Assembly (NCBI GenBank): GCA_021018995.1
Contig: CM037587.1
Span: 6,140,866-6,204,865 of the forward strand
DNA: 64,000 bases
Direction: 5' to 3'
Source of the DNA: Chloranthus sessilifolius
Lineage: Eukaryota > Streptophyta > Magnoliopsida > Chloranthales > Chloranthaceae
A program made the translations under genes and the position numbers. How positions within the stretch are numbered: the first letter of the stretch is position 1; the number at the start of each line of letters is the position of its first letter. The notes under the pieces are model-generated. The model had not been told where the DNA came from, did no database searches, and saw only the letters and a list, made by a program, of their open reading frames with translations. Below are positions 22,414-33,572 of the stretch, one piece after another.

Positions 22414-24841
22414 TGTGACGACCCGACTTTTCCAATCCCTCAGGTATAGGAAAGGCCGGTTCGCCAACCTATCGAATAAACGATAAGCCGGACAAACATG
22501 GCACATATCAGAGTAAAGCGTAATAAAAATCCATAGCTAAAATAAATGCGGAAGCAATTAAAAGTAAAGAACCACCGATGATGGCCGACCATCATCGAAA
22601 CATGGCTCATAACAGAAATCAACGTCAAGTATATAAAACTATGATATCCAACTAAAATGGGCCCACAAATTCAAGTCTAACTCTCACCACAAATAAGAAA
22701 ATCAGTAAGTTCTATACTGGGAAAAACTCCTCAGGAGGAACCTCAAGCTCTTCCTCAGCACGTGAGTCGATCAGCCTCACAAACGAATAGCCACGCCGAT
22801 TCGAACCTCGTGACGATAGTCGGAGTGAGCTAACCAACAAAGCTCAGTAGAAGAAAGACATCTACGACATTTTACTTTAGCTAATATAGTTTCAAAACAA
22901 ATATCGGAATATAGTTTGTCAAACATATAAGCAGATAATAAACTGAATTTAGGTGCAGAAATCATATGTAAGATTTATTTCTAAATGTGTGAAAACAGTT
23001 TCAAGAACAGTCACGGTGTTTGATGTCTTAGTTTCCCTAACTTCTATATGCAAAGTTCAGTAATTCATGACTTAATTCTCAACTTAAAATACCTCCCGAG
23101 TAAACTATATCTCGAGAGCAGGAATATAGCCGATGGGAACCCCTACCTACCATCGTCGTTCATGAACCCTTTTTCAGGATGCAACAAGCCCCTATGTAAT
23201 GAGGGAAACTTGTGCCAGGAAATTGTTCAGGAATTTTTGAGGGGTCGTTCAGGTCAATCATAAAACAAATGCAGATACTAATATAAATCAGATGCAAGTC
23301 TCTTATACATAGTTCAGGTTCTTGATTTCAGATTTTTAGAGCTTAAGCAGATTCAGGTTTCAGGATTCAGGTAGATTTAGATTTTCAGTCATTCATATCA
23401 ATTTCAATTTATAGATGTGATTTCAATGGCATATGCAAGTTTAAAGATTTTAATTCAAAATATCCATGCAAATTAAAATAAAATACTGTAAAGATGAGAT
23501 TCTCCTACCAAAACTCGGAGTAATGCGAAGTCAAGCAAAGTCCTATTGATGGCCTCTCGCCCTCAATCTACATCACAATATACGTTCATGTATTAAAGTT
23601 AACTCTAATTACTAATAATATAGACCTATTTAAGTGTTTCCTCAAAAACAAGTCAAAACAGGCAAGTTGCGCCAATCCTAGAATTTGATGTAACATTCGC
23701 ATATATTTTTGACCATCAAGACGATTGATCCATGAGTTGGTCAAAACATGAAAGTTGTAGATTTTTCTATTAGCGTTCCAACGCAAAATGAATCATCTCA
23801 ATCAGAGTTCGGGATAAAAAGTTATGACTAAAATACTAAGGCAATATCGGAGTTCGGTGATACCTCACTCGAGCGATGATAATAGCTCGCTCGAGCGATT
23901 TGATGTAACATTCTCATATATTTTTGACCATCAAGATGATTGATCCATGAGTTGGTCAAAACATGAAAGTTGTAGATTTTTCTATTAGCTTTCCAACGCA
24001 AAAAGAATCGTCTCAATCGGAGTTCGGGATAAAACGTTATGACTAAACTACTAAGGCACTATCGGAGTTCGGTGATACCTCGCTCGAGCGATGATAATAG
24101 CTCGCTCGAGCGAGCTACAGCGACGCGATTTCGCTGGTTTTCACCTGAATCGAAACCCATACATCCCAAAGCAAAACTCATGGCTAATCTAATGATTTAA
24201 TCAAAAAGTTTAATTAAAACGTACCTTTAATCTAAGGATTCCTAGATTAGAAATGAGTCACATGAATGGAGCTTCGGAATGAAACCGACGGGTTTCCTCA
24301 ACGATTCGCGCCACGATCGATCCCACGAGTTCACAGAGATAACTCCAACACGCCCCCAATGATCTCAACCTCTCCCAATAGCCAACTACGAATCCAAGGT
24401 TGATTCAAGTTCTTTCTAAGGTTTAAGTGTTTTCAACAAAGAGGGTTCTGGAGAAGGAGGTTTTCTAAACCGATCTCCTACGATGATTGAAGAAGAGAGA
24501 AGACGGAGTTTCACATGGTTGGGTAACTATCCTTTCTTAACAAAACCTAGTATAATACGGGAATGCAATTCCTTCTTATAATAGGATTGCTCACAAAGTA
24601 AAACACACACACACATCTTATGTATTATACACTTCTAATTTTAAAACTCAAGTCCGGTGTTGAGCGGCCACACCGAGGTCGGTGCACAACTTTCGCACGA
24701 GGGTCCAAATGGGCTCTAAATTAAAATCTGTCCGCACAATCACATCTAGATAAAAATCCAAAACAAATGGTGACGTCGGTTGCCGAGCCGAATACACACA
24801 CAGGGTCAGTCTAACTCGGGTTCAAAATATGGGTCTTTACA
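22414..24841 (-). mobile_element. Solo LTR in pol of element 3 (2428 bp), TSD GTTCT
   Basis: Plus-strand ends are TGTGACGACCCG and GGGTCTTTACA, flanked by GTTCT (22409-22413 and 24842-24846). RT and protease text of element 3 joins exactly when it is removed. By comparison with the full elements the LTR reads on the minus strand. The same family recurs at 29893-32523 and 49009-51442. No internal region is present, so it is the product of LTR-LTR recombination. Confidence 0.96.
23686..24115 (-). repeat. 215-bp tandem repeat with TCGCTCGAGCGA palindromes (2 copies)
   Basis: Two copies are offset by 215 bp (TGATGTAACATT at 23686 and 23901). Each unit ends with a pair of CTCGAGCGA palindromes separated by TGATAATAGC. 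The first copy has one degraded palindrome (CTCACTCGAGCGA). The sister solo LTR at 29893 has three units. Confidence 0.92.
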
Positions 24842-25501
24842 GTTCTTGTAGTTGATCCTTCAACTCTTGCAATTCTGCTGGAGCCATTCGATAAGGAGCC
24901 TTAGATACTGGTTCAGTGTCTTGAACCAGGTTGATTACGAATTCAATCTCCCGAGCTGGTGGTAGTCCTGGCAATTCCTCAGGAAATACATCTGGATACT
25001 TGCATGCAACGTGAATATTGGATATCACATTCGTCTCCTCCCGTTGCTCTTGTAAAAAGGCTATATATCCAATGCATCCACTCTTCATCATCTTCTCAGC
25101 CTGAATAGCAGATATCAACGGAGCTACCTTAGACTTCACCCCGAAGAATCTAAAAGATCGCTCCTTTGGAGGACGAAAAACTACTATCTTTCGAAGGCAA
25201 TCCACGCTCGCGTGGTAAGCGGATAGCCAATACATTCCCAGAATGATGTCGAATCCCTTCATATCTAACAGAATCAAGTCTGCCCGTGTCTCGTGATCAT
25301 CTACTGACACTACCACTGATTTACACACAGTGAGTGCATTCACTACACTACCCGTGGGAATTGACACCGTCAAAATGAAATCTAGTTGTTCTGGAGTGGC
25401 ATTCAATTCCTTCGTAAATTGAGGCCGTACGAAAGAATGCGTAGAGCCTGGGTCTATCAAGACTCGTGCCCTATGGAAGCAAATGTCGCAACTCCTATAC
25501 A
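24842..25501 (-). pseudogene. pol: Protease and start of RT of element 3
   Basis: The frame 25502-24837 carries a retroviral-type aspartic protease: RARVLIDPGSTHSFV (catalytic Asp in LIDPGST) at residues about 10-24 and ILGMYWLSAYHASVDC further on. It continues to the RT linker (KYPDVFPEELPGLPPAREIEF). It runs into the target site duplication of the solo LTR, after which the same frame resumes at 22408. The segment itself has no stop. Confidence 0.92.
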
Positions 25502-25668
25502 CTTTCAGCTCACCTATACACCAATTTCAACATTACTTCAAACGTTTCAGATGTGTATGCGCATGTGTACTATTATCATTATACTCAATCAAATACATTC
25601 TATCATTACTAAATTTCCAGTTCATCATTATTAAATAAAATAGCTTCTCTTAAATTTTTTTATCATAC
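25502..25668 (-). other. Candidate intron between gag and protease, element 3 (167 bp)
   Basis: The minus strand reads CCAAG|GTATGATAAA ... GAGCTGAAAG|TGTATAGGAG. It is GT-AG, AT-rich and has stops in the coding frame. Removing it joins DVIQ to VYRSCDICFHRARVLID in frame. Element 2 has a diverged segment of nearly equal length at the identical point. It could regulate the Gag to Gag-Pol ratio as the Ogre intron does; this is inference. Confidence 0.55.
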
Positions 25669-26964
25669 CTTGGATGACATCACTCGATGTCAGAGCATCA
25701 ATCGCGGTGACGGCATATGCTCAACCGTGAACCACAGGTCGAGAAGATCTCTGTGTAGATACCGATCCTGACCGCTCTTTGCTATCCTCTGGGCAGTTTC
25801 TAACCAAGTGGCCCATCTTGCCACACCTGAAGCATGCCCCTGTCTCTCTCCTGCACTCCTCTGTCTTATGTGGTTTCCCACACTTCGCACATGATACAGA
25901 TGGAGTGAAAGATGAGACCCTTGAAGGTCCCTGAGTCACTGAAGCCCCACTACCAAAAGATCCAGATGGTCGAAATGGCCTGGAAGACGTACGCACTGCT
26001 GCTCTCTGGTATGAACTCGGACCTGAAGAAATCGCCGGTCGAGAGTGTGTAGGGTACCTCGGAGGTCTGGAAAATCTAGCCCTCTTGTTCTGCTTCGTGT
26101 CCTGAGACTGCCCTTGAAATGGTTTCTCTCTCACCTGCTTGTCTCTCCACGAGAACTGTTTCTGGTTCTCTTCCTCCGCTATGAGAGCCTTGGCCATCAC
26201 TCCCTCATATGTCTCCATCTCTCACATGGCGACATCTTTCTGCAAGTTCTGTCTTAGGCCAAGTTGAAATTTCCTTGCTCTCATCAACTCAGTGGCTACA
26301 TGCTAGGGTGTAAACCTAGCCAGTCTATCAAACTCTGCGCCATAGTCCCTTACTGACATGACACCTTGTTTCAACTCTATAAATTTCACTTCCCACTGAT
26401 GCCTCACAATTTTTGGGAAGTATTTGTGATAAAACACCTCCGTAAACTCCTCCCATGTCCAAGGAGTGTGAGGAAACTCTCTCTGTCTATTCTGTGACAC
26501 CGACTTCCACCAAGGTCCGACTTCCACCAAGGTCCGGCGTCACCATCCAATTTGAAAGTCGCCCAACGCACTTTCTCCACATCGTTACATTGAAGTACTT
26601 CGAAAAGCTTCTCCATCTCTTCTATCCATCCCTCTGCCTCTATGGGATCCGTCTGACCCGAGAAGTTAAGAGGTCTCATTCTCCTAAACTCCGCGAATCC
26701 ACTAGGCTGATGAGGTGGTCTAGCTGCCTGTTGAGTCAAAGCAGCCGTCTGCTGAGCGACGTTGGTAGCTAATGCTTCCAACACCTGCTCCATTCTTTCC
26801 TCATTTCTTCTTCTACCTCCTCTTGGTCCCACTGGAACCACATTAATATGCGAGAGGAATTCCAATCCCCTCGACGTGCCTATCACCTCGGGTATCTCCC
26901 TCAGAGGAACCTCTCTCTGACCTGTCCTCTCTCCACTGTGCCCACCTCTGAACTTAGGGCCCAT
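25669..26964 (-). pseudogene. gag: gag of element 3
   Basis: The ATG is at 26964 (MGPKFRGGHSG). The N-terminal part and the capsid-like retrotransposon gag domain follow (GFAEFRRMRPLNFSGQTDPIEAEGW, WTWEEFTEVFYHKYFP, GVMSVRDYGAEFDRLARF). The single zinc knuckle is CFRCGKMGHLVRNC (about 25800-25840), type CX2CX4HX4C. A 17-bp direct duplication at 26501-26534 shifts the frame. Two in-frame stops follow: TAG near 26303 (expected CAG) and TGA near 26220 (expected TGG). A third stop precedes the candidate intron. The protein would form the virus-like particle and bind RNA. Confidence 0.93.
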
Positions 26965-27055
26965 ACTGGTCTGTCATTGTGAACACAACAACATTGATCA
27001 GTACATAGATTGTGAAAACAATCCAACCTGAACCCGTAGTTCAACCTAAAGCCTA

Positions 27056-27068
27056 GGCTCTGATACCA
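27056..27068 (-). other. Primer binding site of element 3 (initiator tRNA-Met)
   Basis: The minus strand TGGTATCAGAGCC lies two bases after the 5' LTR end. It is complementary to the 3' end of plant initiator tRNA-Met. Confidence 0.95.
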
Positions 27069-27070
27069 AC

Positions 27071-29710
27071 TGTGACAGCCTGAATTTATGCACCCAAAAA
27101 TCCGTGCCATCAGGATCATACTCTGGATGATCCTCGGAATGAATCATAAAGTGTCTGCTCGTATAGCGGAACCCAAGCAGACACTTTCCAGCAGTGGTAG
27201 GTTGAGTCATCACATAAAGCATTGAAAATAAACGAATAATAAATAAATAACATGAATCTATTTACCAAAAGAATATACATTCTCAAAAAAAAGGAACCAA
27301 GAAGAACCATTGGTGATGGACATCCATCACCCAAACAATGGTTCCCGATAATGGTTCCAATAGAATGTATAAAATCACAAAAATACAATATAGATAGTAA
27401 TATAAGTATATACATGTAGACAGTGGCCACCAGGCACACAAAATAATCCGGGATATCCACAATGCAAATATGAGACTCAATACCCAGGCTACGGATAGAA
27501 CTCGTCCGCCTGGATGTCATCTCCTTCCTCGCCTCGGCCTCATCTCCTGATCAGTCGGTCACTCTCGGTCACTCAAAGGAAGTATAGCCTCAGAACCTAA
27601 AAGTGGTTTAGAAAGCAGGGTGAGCTACATCATAGCTCAATAGAAGAATTCCAACTAAATGAATTGAATATGCAGATCAAACTATCTCAAAACAGGAATC
27701 AAATCAGAAACATACAATCATGACGAATCAAATCAAATACTGAGCTTTTAGATAAGAAATCAGATGTTATGCAAGTATATGATCAGAGAACTTAAATTGT
27801 GTATGTTTAACTTAAGAAACTCCAGTGACTATATAGCACAGAGTAAACAGGAATATTCTGATAGGAAACCCCAACCAATCGTCGTTCACATGAACAATTT
27901 TGAATTGCAACAATGCCTCATCTATGGAGTGCAATTGTGCTGAGGGATTACAAGCAGACGCACAAGTGTGCCAGGCATCGGATATACTGCCAAGTCGGTG
28001 GGGATCATCTGATTAAATCATTAAATCACATACACATAGACCTCACAGATCAGATAACAGAAATCAGAGATAGCAGAAATTTATGATATGCTTACATGCT
28101 TGTTAAAAACAGAAATCAGGGCACAGATATGAAATAAACATGAAATCATACTCAAAAACAGTTTAGGTTGGTTTTCCCCTACCTCAGGTCAAAATATCTT
28201 GTAAGCAAATCCAAAGCTTTTCAAGGCGTTAGGTTTTGATCCTAGACCATAAACACAACATTCTACACGTCAGGAATGTCGGCATATGAACTGGCACAGC
28301 GTCCAGTAGTATTCAACTCACAAAATTAACACAGGCCAAAAACAGGGGTGATTGATCGATCACCACTCTTATTGATCGATCAATCCTTCTTGTTGATCGG
28401 TCAATAACCCCATTGATCGATCAATACCCTCTTAGCTTTCATCCAAGAACATAGTCAATTGATCGATCAATAGACCTTATTGATCGATCACTACTCATCA
28501 TTGATCGATCAATACACTTATTGATCGATCAATAACCTCTTCTCTCCTCACTTTAACACAGCCTAAAATTGATCGATCACCACTTTGGTTGATCGATCAA
28601 TGCCTCCTGTTGATCGATCAATGTCCTCATTGATCGATCAATGACCTAACTTCAAAAATTCCCACCTTCTGTTCACATTTAATATTTATACAGATTGATC
28701 GATCAATGCCTTCATTGATCGATCAATACACTCCAGTGATCGATCAATACCTTTGTTGATCGATCACCAACTGTCATTGATCGATCACTTTCTTGTTGAT
28801 CGATCAATACCCAGGATTGATCGATCAATGCTCTTCGAGCACTGAACTTTCAGAATTCTCAAGCTTTTGTTCACTTTTCTGTCCTATATAGATTGATCGA
28901 TCAATGTCTTCATTGATCGATCACCACTAGTCATTGATCGATCAATACCTTCATTGATCGATCAATAATGACAGAACTCCTGTCATTAATGGAGGTCATC
29001 TCCAACCCTATTTCAAACCCATTTTCATTAATGGTTACCAACAACCATTAACACACCATCAATACACATATATGGGCCTCTCATTTGCCCCTATTTAAAT
29101 ACACAGACTCACCTTTATTTAGGCCCTATCAGGGTTTCGGCAATTCGATCCTGACGAGGGTGCCGGATCCGGAGCTTGAGCTGTATCTCCGTGGTGACTC
29201 CGATACGTAATGTCTCGACTTCGATTCAGCACACGGAGGTTTCACACGCACATAGTTTGTACTTGAGTTTGTTTCATTGAACTCATTCACCTCATCTCAT
29301 TCCAACTCTCGATCTCCGTAGTTCTAACCCTATTTCCTCACAAAAACACTTCCAATCTCACCTAGCCACAGATCTCTTTACTCAAGAACCAGAGGAAGAA
29401 GAAGAAAGGAGATCTCCCCAGGTCTCTTCCTTCCTTTATAAGCTACCAACTGAAATATCCTTGATATTTTAGTTTTCCATAGTTTAGGCTTCGGTGTGAA
29501 ACACAAACACAGTCGATGTGGCGTAGCAAGCCGTCTCAACGTTTTACATGACTCAAATTTAAGTGAGAATTCATACGTGAATTTACCTAATTACAGGCCA
29601 ATATTATTTCTAATAATAAAATTTCAAAGTTTTAAATCTATCTCGATTCCCGTGCTGGGCACGTAGATCGAAACAGTCAGGTTCTTGTTCAGAATTTTTG
29701 GGCTATTACA
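27071..29710 (-). repeat. 5' LTR of element 3 (2640 bp)
   Basis: Plus-strand ends are TGTGACAGCC and GGCTATTACA. It pairs with 14560-17259. Two plus-strand blocks have been scrambled near 27520-27580 (repeated TCGGTCACTC), unlike the sister LTR. Confidence 0.96.
28351..28973 (-). repeat. Palindrome array in the 5' LTR of element 3 (23 copies)
   Basis: This is the sister of the array at 15881-16515. It differs by gain or loss of single units at three places: one unit fewer near 28360, one fewer near 28820 and one more near 28940. Confidence 0.95.
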
Positions 29711-29892
29711 TAAAGCAAGCTCTCGTGTCTCTCCTGCAGTCGTCTATTTTGTGTGGCTCTCCACACTTTGCACATGATGGAGTCGGAGAAAATGATGAGA
29801 CCCGTGAAGATCCCTATGCAATGGAAGCTCTACTAGCTAATGAACCAGAAGGTCTGAATGGCCTAGATGACACAGGCACAGATGACCTCTAG
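29711..29892 (-). pseudogene. gag: gag fragment of element 2 between two insertions
   Basis: This is zinc-knuckle and upstream gag sequence homologous to 25830-26000 of element 3 (minus strand frame with HIGHLY similar CAKCGEPHKIDDCR-type text). It is bounded by TAAAG (element 3 target) and TCTAG (29888-29892, solo LTR target). The plus-strand ORF crossing 29698-29892 is a chance frame over the junction. Confidence 0.85.
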
Positions 29893-32523
29893 TGTGACGA
29901 CCCGACTTTTCCAATCCCTCAGGTATAGGAAAGGCCGGTTCGCCAACCTATCGAATAAACGATAAGCCGGACAAACAGGGCACATATCAGAGTAAAGCGT
30001 AATAAATATCCATAGCTAAAATAAATGCTGAAGCAATTAAAAGTAAAGAACCACCGATGATGGCTGATCATCATCGAAACATGGCTCATAACAGAAATCA
30101 ACGTCAAATATAAAACTATGGTATCCAACTAAAATGGGCCCACAAATTCAAGTCTAACTCTCACCACAAATAAGAAAATCAGTAAGTTCTATACTGGGAA
30201 AAACTCCTCAGGAGGAACCTCAAGCTCTTCCTCAGGCACGTAGTCAGGATCAGTCTCACAACCCTGAATAGCCACGTCAGTACCTGAACCTGTGACGTAT
30301 AGTCGGAGTGAGCTAACCAACAAAGCTCAGTAGAAGAAAGACATCTACAACATTTTACTTTAACTAATATGGTTTCAAAACAAATATCGGAATATAGCTT
30401 GTCAAACATATAAGCAGATAATAAAACAATTTAGGTGCGTAAATCATATGTAAGATTTATTTCTAAATGTGTGAAAACAGTTTCAAAAATGTATGCGTGT
30501 TTAAAGGTCTTAGTTTCCCTAACTTCTATATGCAAAGTTCAGTAATTCATTACTTAATTCTCAACTTAAAATACCTCCCGAGTAAACTATATCTCGAGAG
30601 CAGGAATATAGCCGATGGGAACCCCTACCTACCATCGTCGTTCATGAACCCTTTTTCAGGATGCAACAAGCCCCTACGAATGAGGAAACTTGTGCGAAAT
30701 TGTTCAGAATTTTTTGAGGGTCGTTCAGTCAATCATAAAACAAATGCGATACTAATATAAATCGATGCAAGTCTCTTATACATAGTTCGTGTTCTTGATT
30801 TGATTTTGAGCTCAAGCGATTCGGGTTTGAGATTCGTAGATTTAGATTTTCAGTCATTCATATCAATTTCAGTTTACAGATGTGATTTCAATGGCATATG
30901 CAAGTTTAAAGATTTTAATTCAAAATATCCATGCGAATTAAAATAAAATACTGTAAAGATGAGATTCTCCTACCTAAAACTCGGAGTTATGCGAAGTCAA
31001 GCAAGGTCCTATTGATGGCCTCTCGCCCTCAATCTACATCACAATATACGTTCATGCATTAAGATAAACTCTAATTACTAATAATATAGACCTATTTAAG
31101 CGTTTCCTCAAAAACAAGTCAAAACAGGCAAGTTGCGCCAATCCTAGAATTTGACGTAACATTCTCATATATTTTTGACTATCAAGACGATTGATCCATA
31201 AGTTAGTCAAAACATAAAAGTTGTAGAATTTTATATTAGCTTTCCAACGCAAAATGAATCGTCTCAATCAGAGTTCGGGATAAAACGTTATGACTAAAAT
31301 ACCAAGCCAATATCGAAGTTCGATAATACCTCGCTCGAGCGATGATAATAGCTCGCTCGAGCGATTTGACGTAACATTCTCATATATTTTTGACCATCAA
31401 GACGATTGATCCATGAGTTAGTCAAAACATGAAAGTTGTAGATTTTTCCTATTAGCTTTCCAACGCAAAAAGAATCTTCTCAATCGGAGTTCGGGATAAA
31501 AAGTTATGACTAAAATACCAAGGCAATGTCGAAGTTCGACAATACCTCGCTCGAGCGATGATAATAGCTCGCTCGAGCAATTTGATGTAATATTCTCATA
31601 TATTTTTGACCATCAAGACGATTGATCCATGAGTTGGTCAAAACATGAAAGTTGTCGATTTTTCTATTAGCTTTCCAACGCAAAAAGAATCGTCTAAATT
31701 AGAGTTCGGGATAAAACGTTATGACTAAAATACTAAGGCAATGTCGTAGTTCGGCAATACCTCGCTCGAGCGATGATAAAAGCTCGCTCGAGCGAGCTAC
31801 AGCGACGCGATTTCGCTGGTTTTCACCCGAATCGAAACCCATACATCCCAATGCAAAACCCATGGCTAATCTAATGATTTAATCAAAAAGTTTAATTAAA
31901 ACGTACCTTTAATCTAAGGATTCCTATATTAGAAATGAGTCACGCGAATGGAGCTTCGAAACGAAACCGACGGGTTTCCTCAACGATTCGCGCCGCGATC
32001 GATCCCACGAGTTCACAGAGACAACTCCAACACGCCCCCAATGATCTCAACCTCTCCCAATAGCCAACTACGAATCCAAGGTTGATTCAAGTTCTTTCTA
32101 AGGTTTAAGTGTTTTCAACAAAGAGGGTTCTGGAGAAGAAGGTTTTCTAAACCGATCTCCTACGATGATTGAAGAAGAGAGAAGACGGAGTTTCACACGG
32201 TTGGGTAACTATCCTCTCTTAACAAAACCTAGTATAATACGGGAATGCAATTCCTTCTTATAATAGGATTGCTCACAAAGTAAAACACACACACACATCT
32301 TATGTATTATACACTTCTAATTTTAAAACTCAAGTCCGGTGTTGAGCGGCTACACCGAGGTCGGTGCACAACTTTCACACGAGGGTCCAAATGGGCTCTA
32401 AATTAAAATCTATCCGCACAATCACATCTAGATAGAAATCCAAAACAAATAGTGACGTCGGTTGCCGAGCCGAATACACACACAGGGTCAGTCTAACTCG
32501 GGTTCAAAATACGGGTCTTTACA
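29893..32523 (-). mobile_element. Solo LTR in gag of element 2 (2631 bp), TSD TCTAG
   Basis: The ends are TGTGACGACCCG and GGGTCTTTACA, flanked by TCTAG (29888-29892 and 32524-32528). It is the same family as 22414-24841. Most of the 203-bp length difference is one additional 215-bp unit. The region 30660-30840 has many small deletions relative to its sister. Confidence 0.96.
31152..31796 (-). repeat. 215-bp tandem repeat with TCGCTCGAGCGA palindromes (3 copies)
   Basis: The units start at 31152, 31367 and 31583 (TGAYGTAAYATTCTC). Each carries CTCGCTCGAGCGATGATAA followed by a second CTCGCTCGAGCGA; one copy in the second unit has decayed to GAGCAA. Confidence 0.92.
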
Positions 32524-33461
32524 TCTAGTAAGAACTCGACCCTGAAGACACAACTGATCTAGAGTGAGTAGGGTACCTAGGAGGTCTTGAGAATCTAGCC
32601 CTCTTGTTTGCCTGATCAAGAGCATTAGATTATCTTTGAAATGACCTCTCCTTGTTCTGCTGACCCCTCCATGCAAACTGTTTATGATTCTCCTCTTCTG
32701 CAATGAGGGTCTTGGACACCACACCTCCATAAGTCTCCATCTCCCACATCGCCACTTCCTTCTGTAGATTTGACCTTAAGCCAAGTTGAAATTTTGAGCT
32801 TTTATTAGCTGGGTGGCCACATGCTGAGGTGCAAACCTATAGAGTCTCATAAACTCCGCACCACAGTGACATACAATCATATTACCTTGCTCCAGTCTAA
32901 TGAACTGAGCCTCCCACTGGTGTCTCACTATCTTGGGAAAATATTAGTCTTTGAATACCTCAACGAATTCTGCCCAGGTCCACGGTACATTAGGAATCTC
33001 TTGTTCTCTAGTCTTGGACATTGATTTCCACCAAGGACTACCTTCACAGTTCAACTTGAAGGTTGCCCAGCGCACCTTCTCAACATCGGTGCACTATAGC
33101 ATCTCAAATATCTTCTCCATTTCGTCAAGCCAACCCTCGGCTTCCATCGGATCAGTTTGACCCAAAAAATTAGGAGGTCACATTCTCCTAAACTCTGTAA
33201 AACCTCCGGGTTGATAAGGTGGTTTAGCTGCTTGCTGATTCATTGTCGTAGTTTGTTGGGCCACGTTGGTAGCTAATGCTTCCAACACCTGCTCCATCCG
33301 TTCATTCCCACCTCCTCTCTCCTGGTTCCTACAGGAACAACATTTGAAGTGGTAGCAAATCTAGCTCCACGTAAAGTACCAATGCCCTCATCAATTTCCT
33401 CAACACGAACCGTCCTTGGCCCATCTCTACCTCTGCCTCGTCCTCTGAACCTTGGGGCCAT
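32524..33461 (-). pseudogene. gag: N-terminal gag of element 2
   Basis: The ATG is at 33461 (MAPRFRGRGRGRDGPRTVRVEE), homologous to the element 3 start. Downstream, WVDPMEAEGW-type and capsid segments are recognisable in changing frames. Several frameshifts and stops occur. The leader from 33462 to the PBS is non-coding. Confidence 0.85.
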
Positions 33462-33557
33462 ACTGTTCTGTCATTGTGAACACAATAATATTTATCAGTA
33501 CTTAGATTGTAAAAACAATCACATCCATAGTCCTTGTGGTTCCTGACCTAATGCCTA

Positions 33558-33570
33558 GGCTCTGATACCA
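33558..33570 (-). other. Primer binding site of element 2 (initiator tRNA-Met)
   Basis: The minus strand TGGTATCAGAGCC lies two bases after the 5' LTR end, identical to the element 3 site. Confidence 0.95.
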
Positions 33571-33572
33571 AC

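Larger units (their letters stand above)
14560..29710 (-). mobile_element. Complete Ty3/gypsy element 3 (15.15 kb incl. a solo LTR), TSD TAAAG
   Basis: The full structure is present on the minus strand: 5' LTR 27071-29710, PBS 27056-27068, gag 25669-26964, candidate intron 25502-25668, protease 24842-25501, RT to chromodomain 19617-22413, palindrome array 19072-19411, aORF 17472-18909, PPT 17260-17276 and 3' LTR 14560-17259. TAAAG flanks it (14555-14559 and 29711-29715). It sits in the gag zinc knuckle of element 2. A solo LTR of another family (22414-24841) interrupts its pol. Without that insert it is about 12.7 kb. Confidence 0.96.

Noticed and set aside
23586..24016. Conserved short ORFs in the 215-bp repeats of the solo LTRs as a peptide gene
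   Set aside because: They lie within a tandem LTR repeat, have frame and length changes between copies and no domain; nucleotide-level conservation of the repeat is enough to explain them.
29698..29892. Plus-strand ORF of 64 codons
   Set aside because: It crosses the junction between the element 3 LTR and antisense gag of element 2; chance frame.
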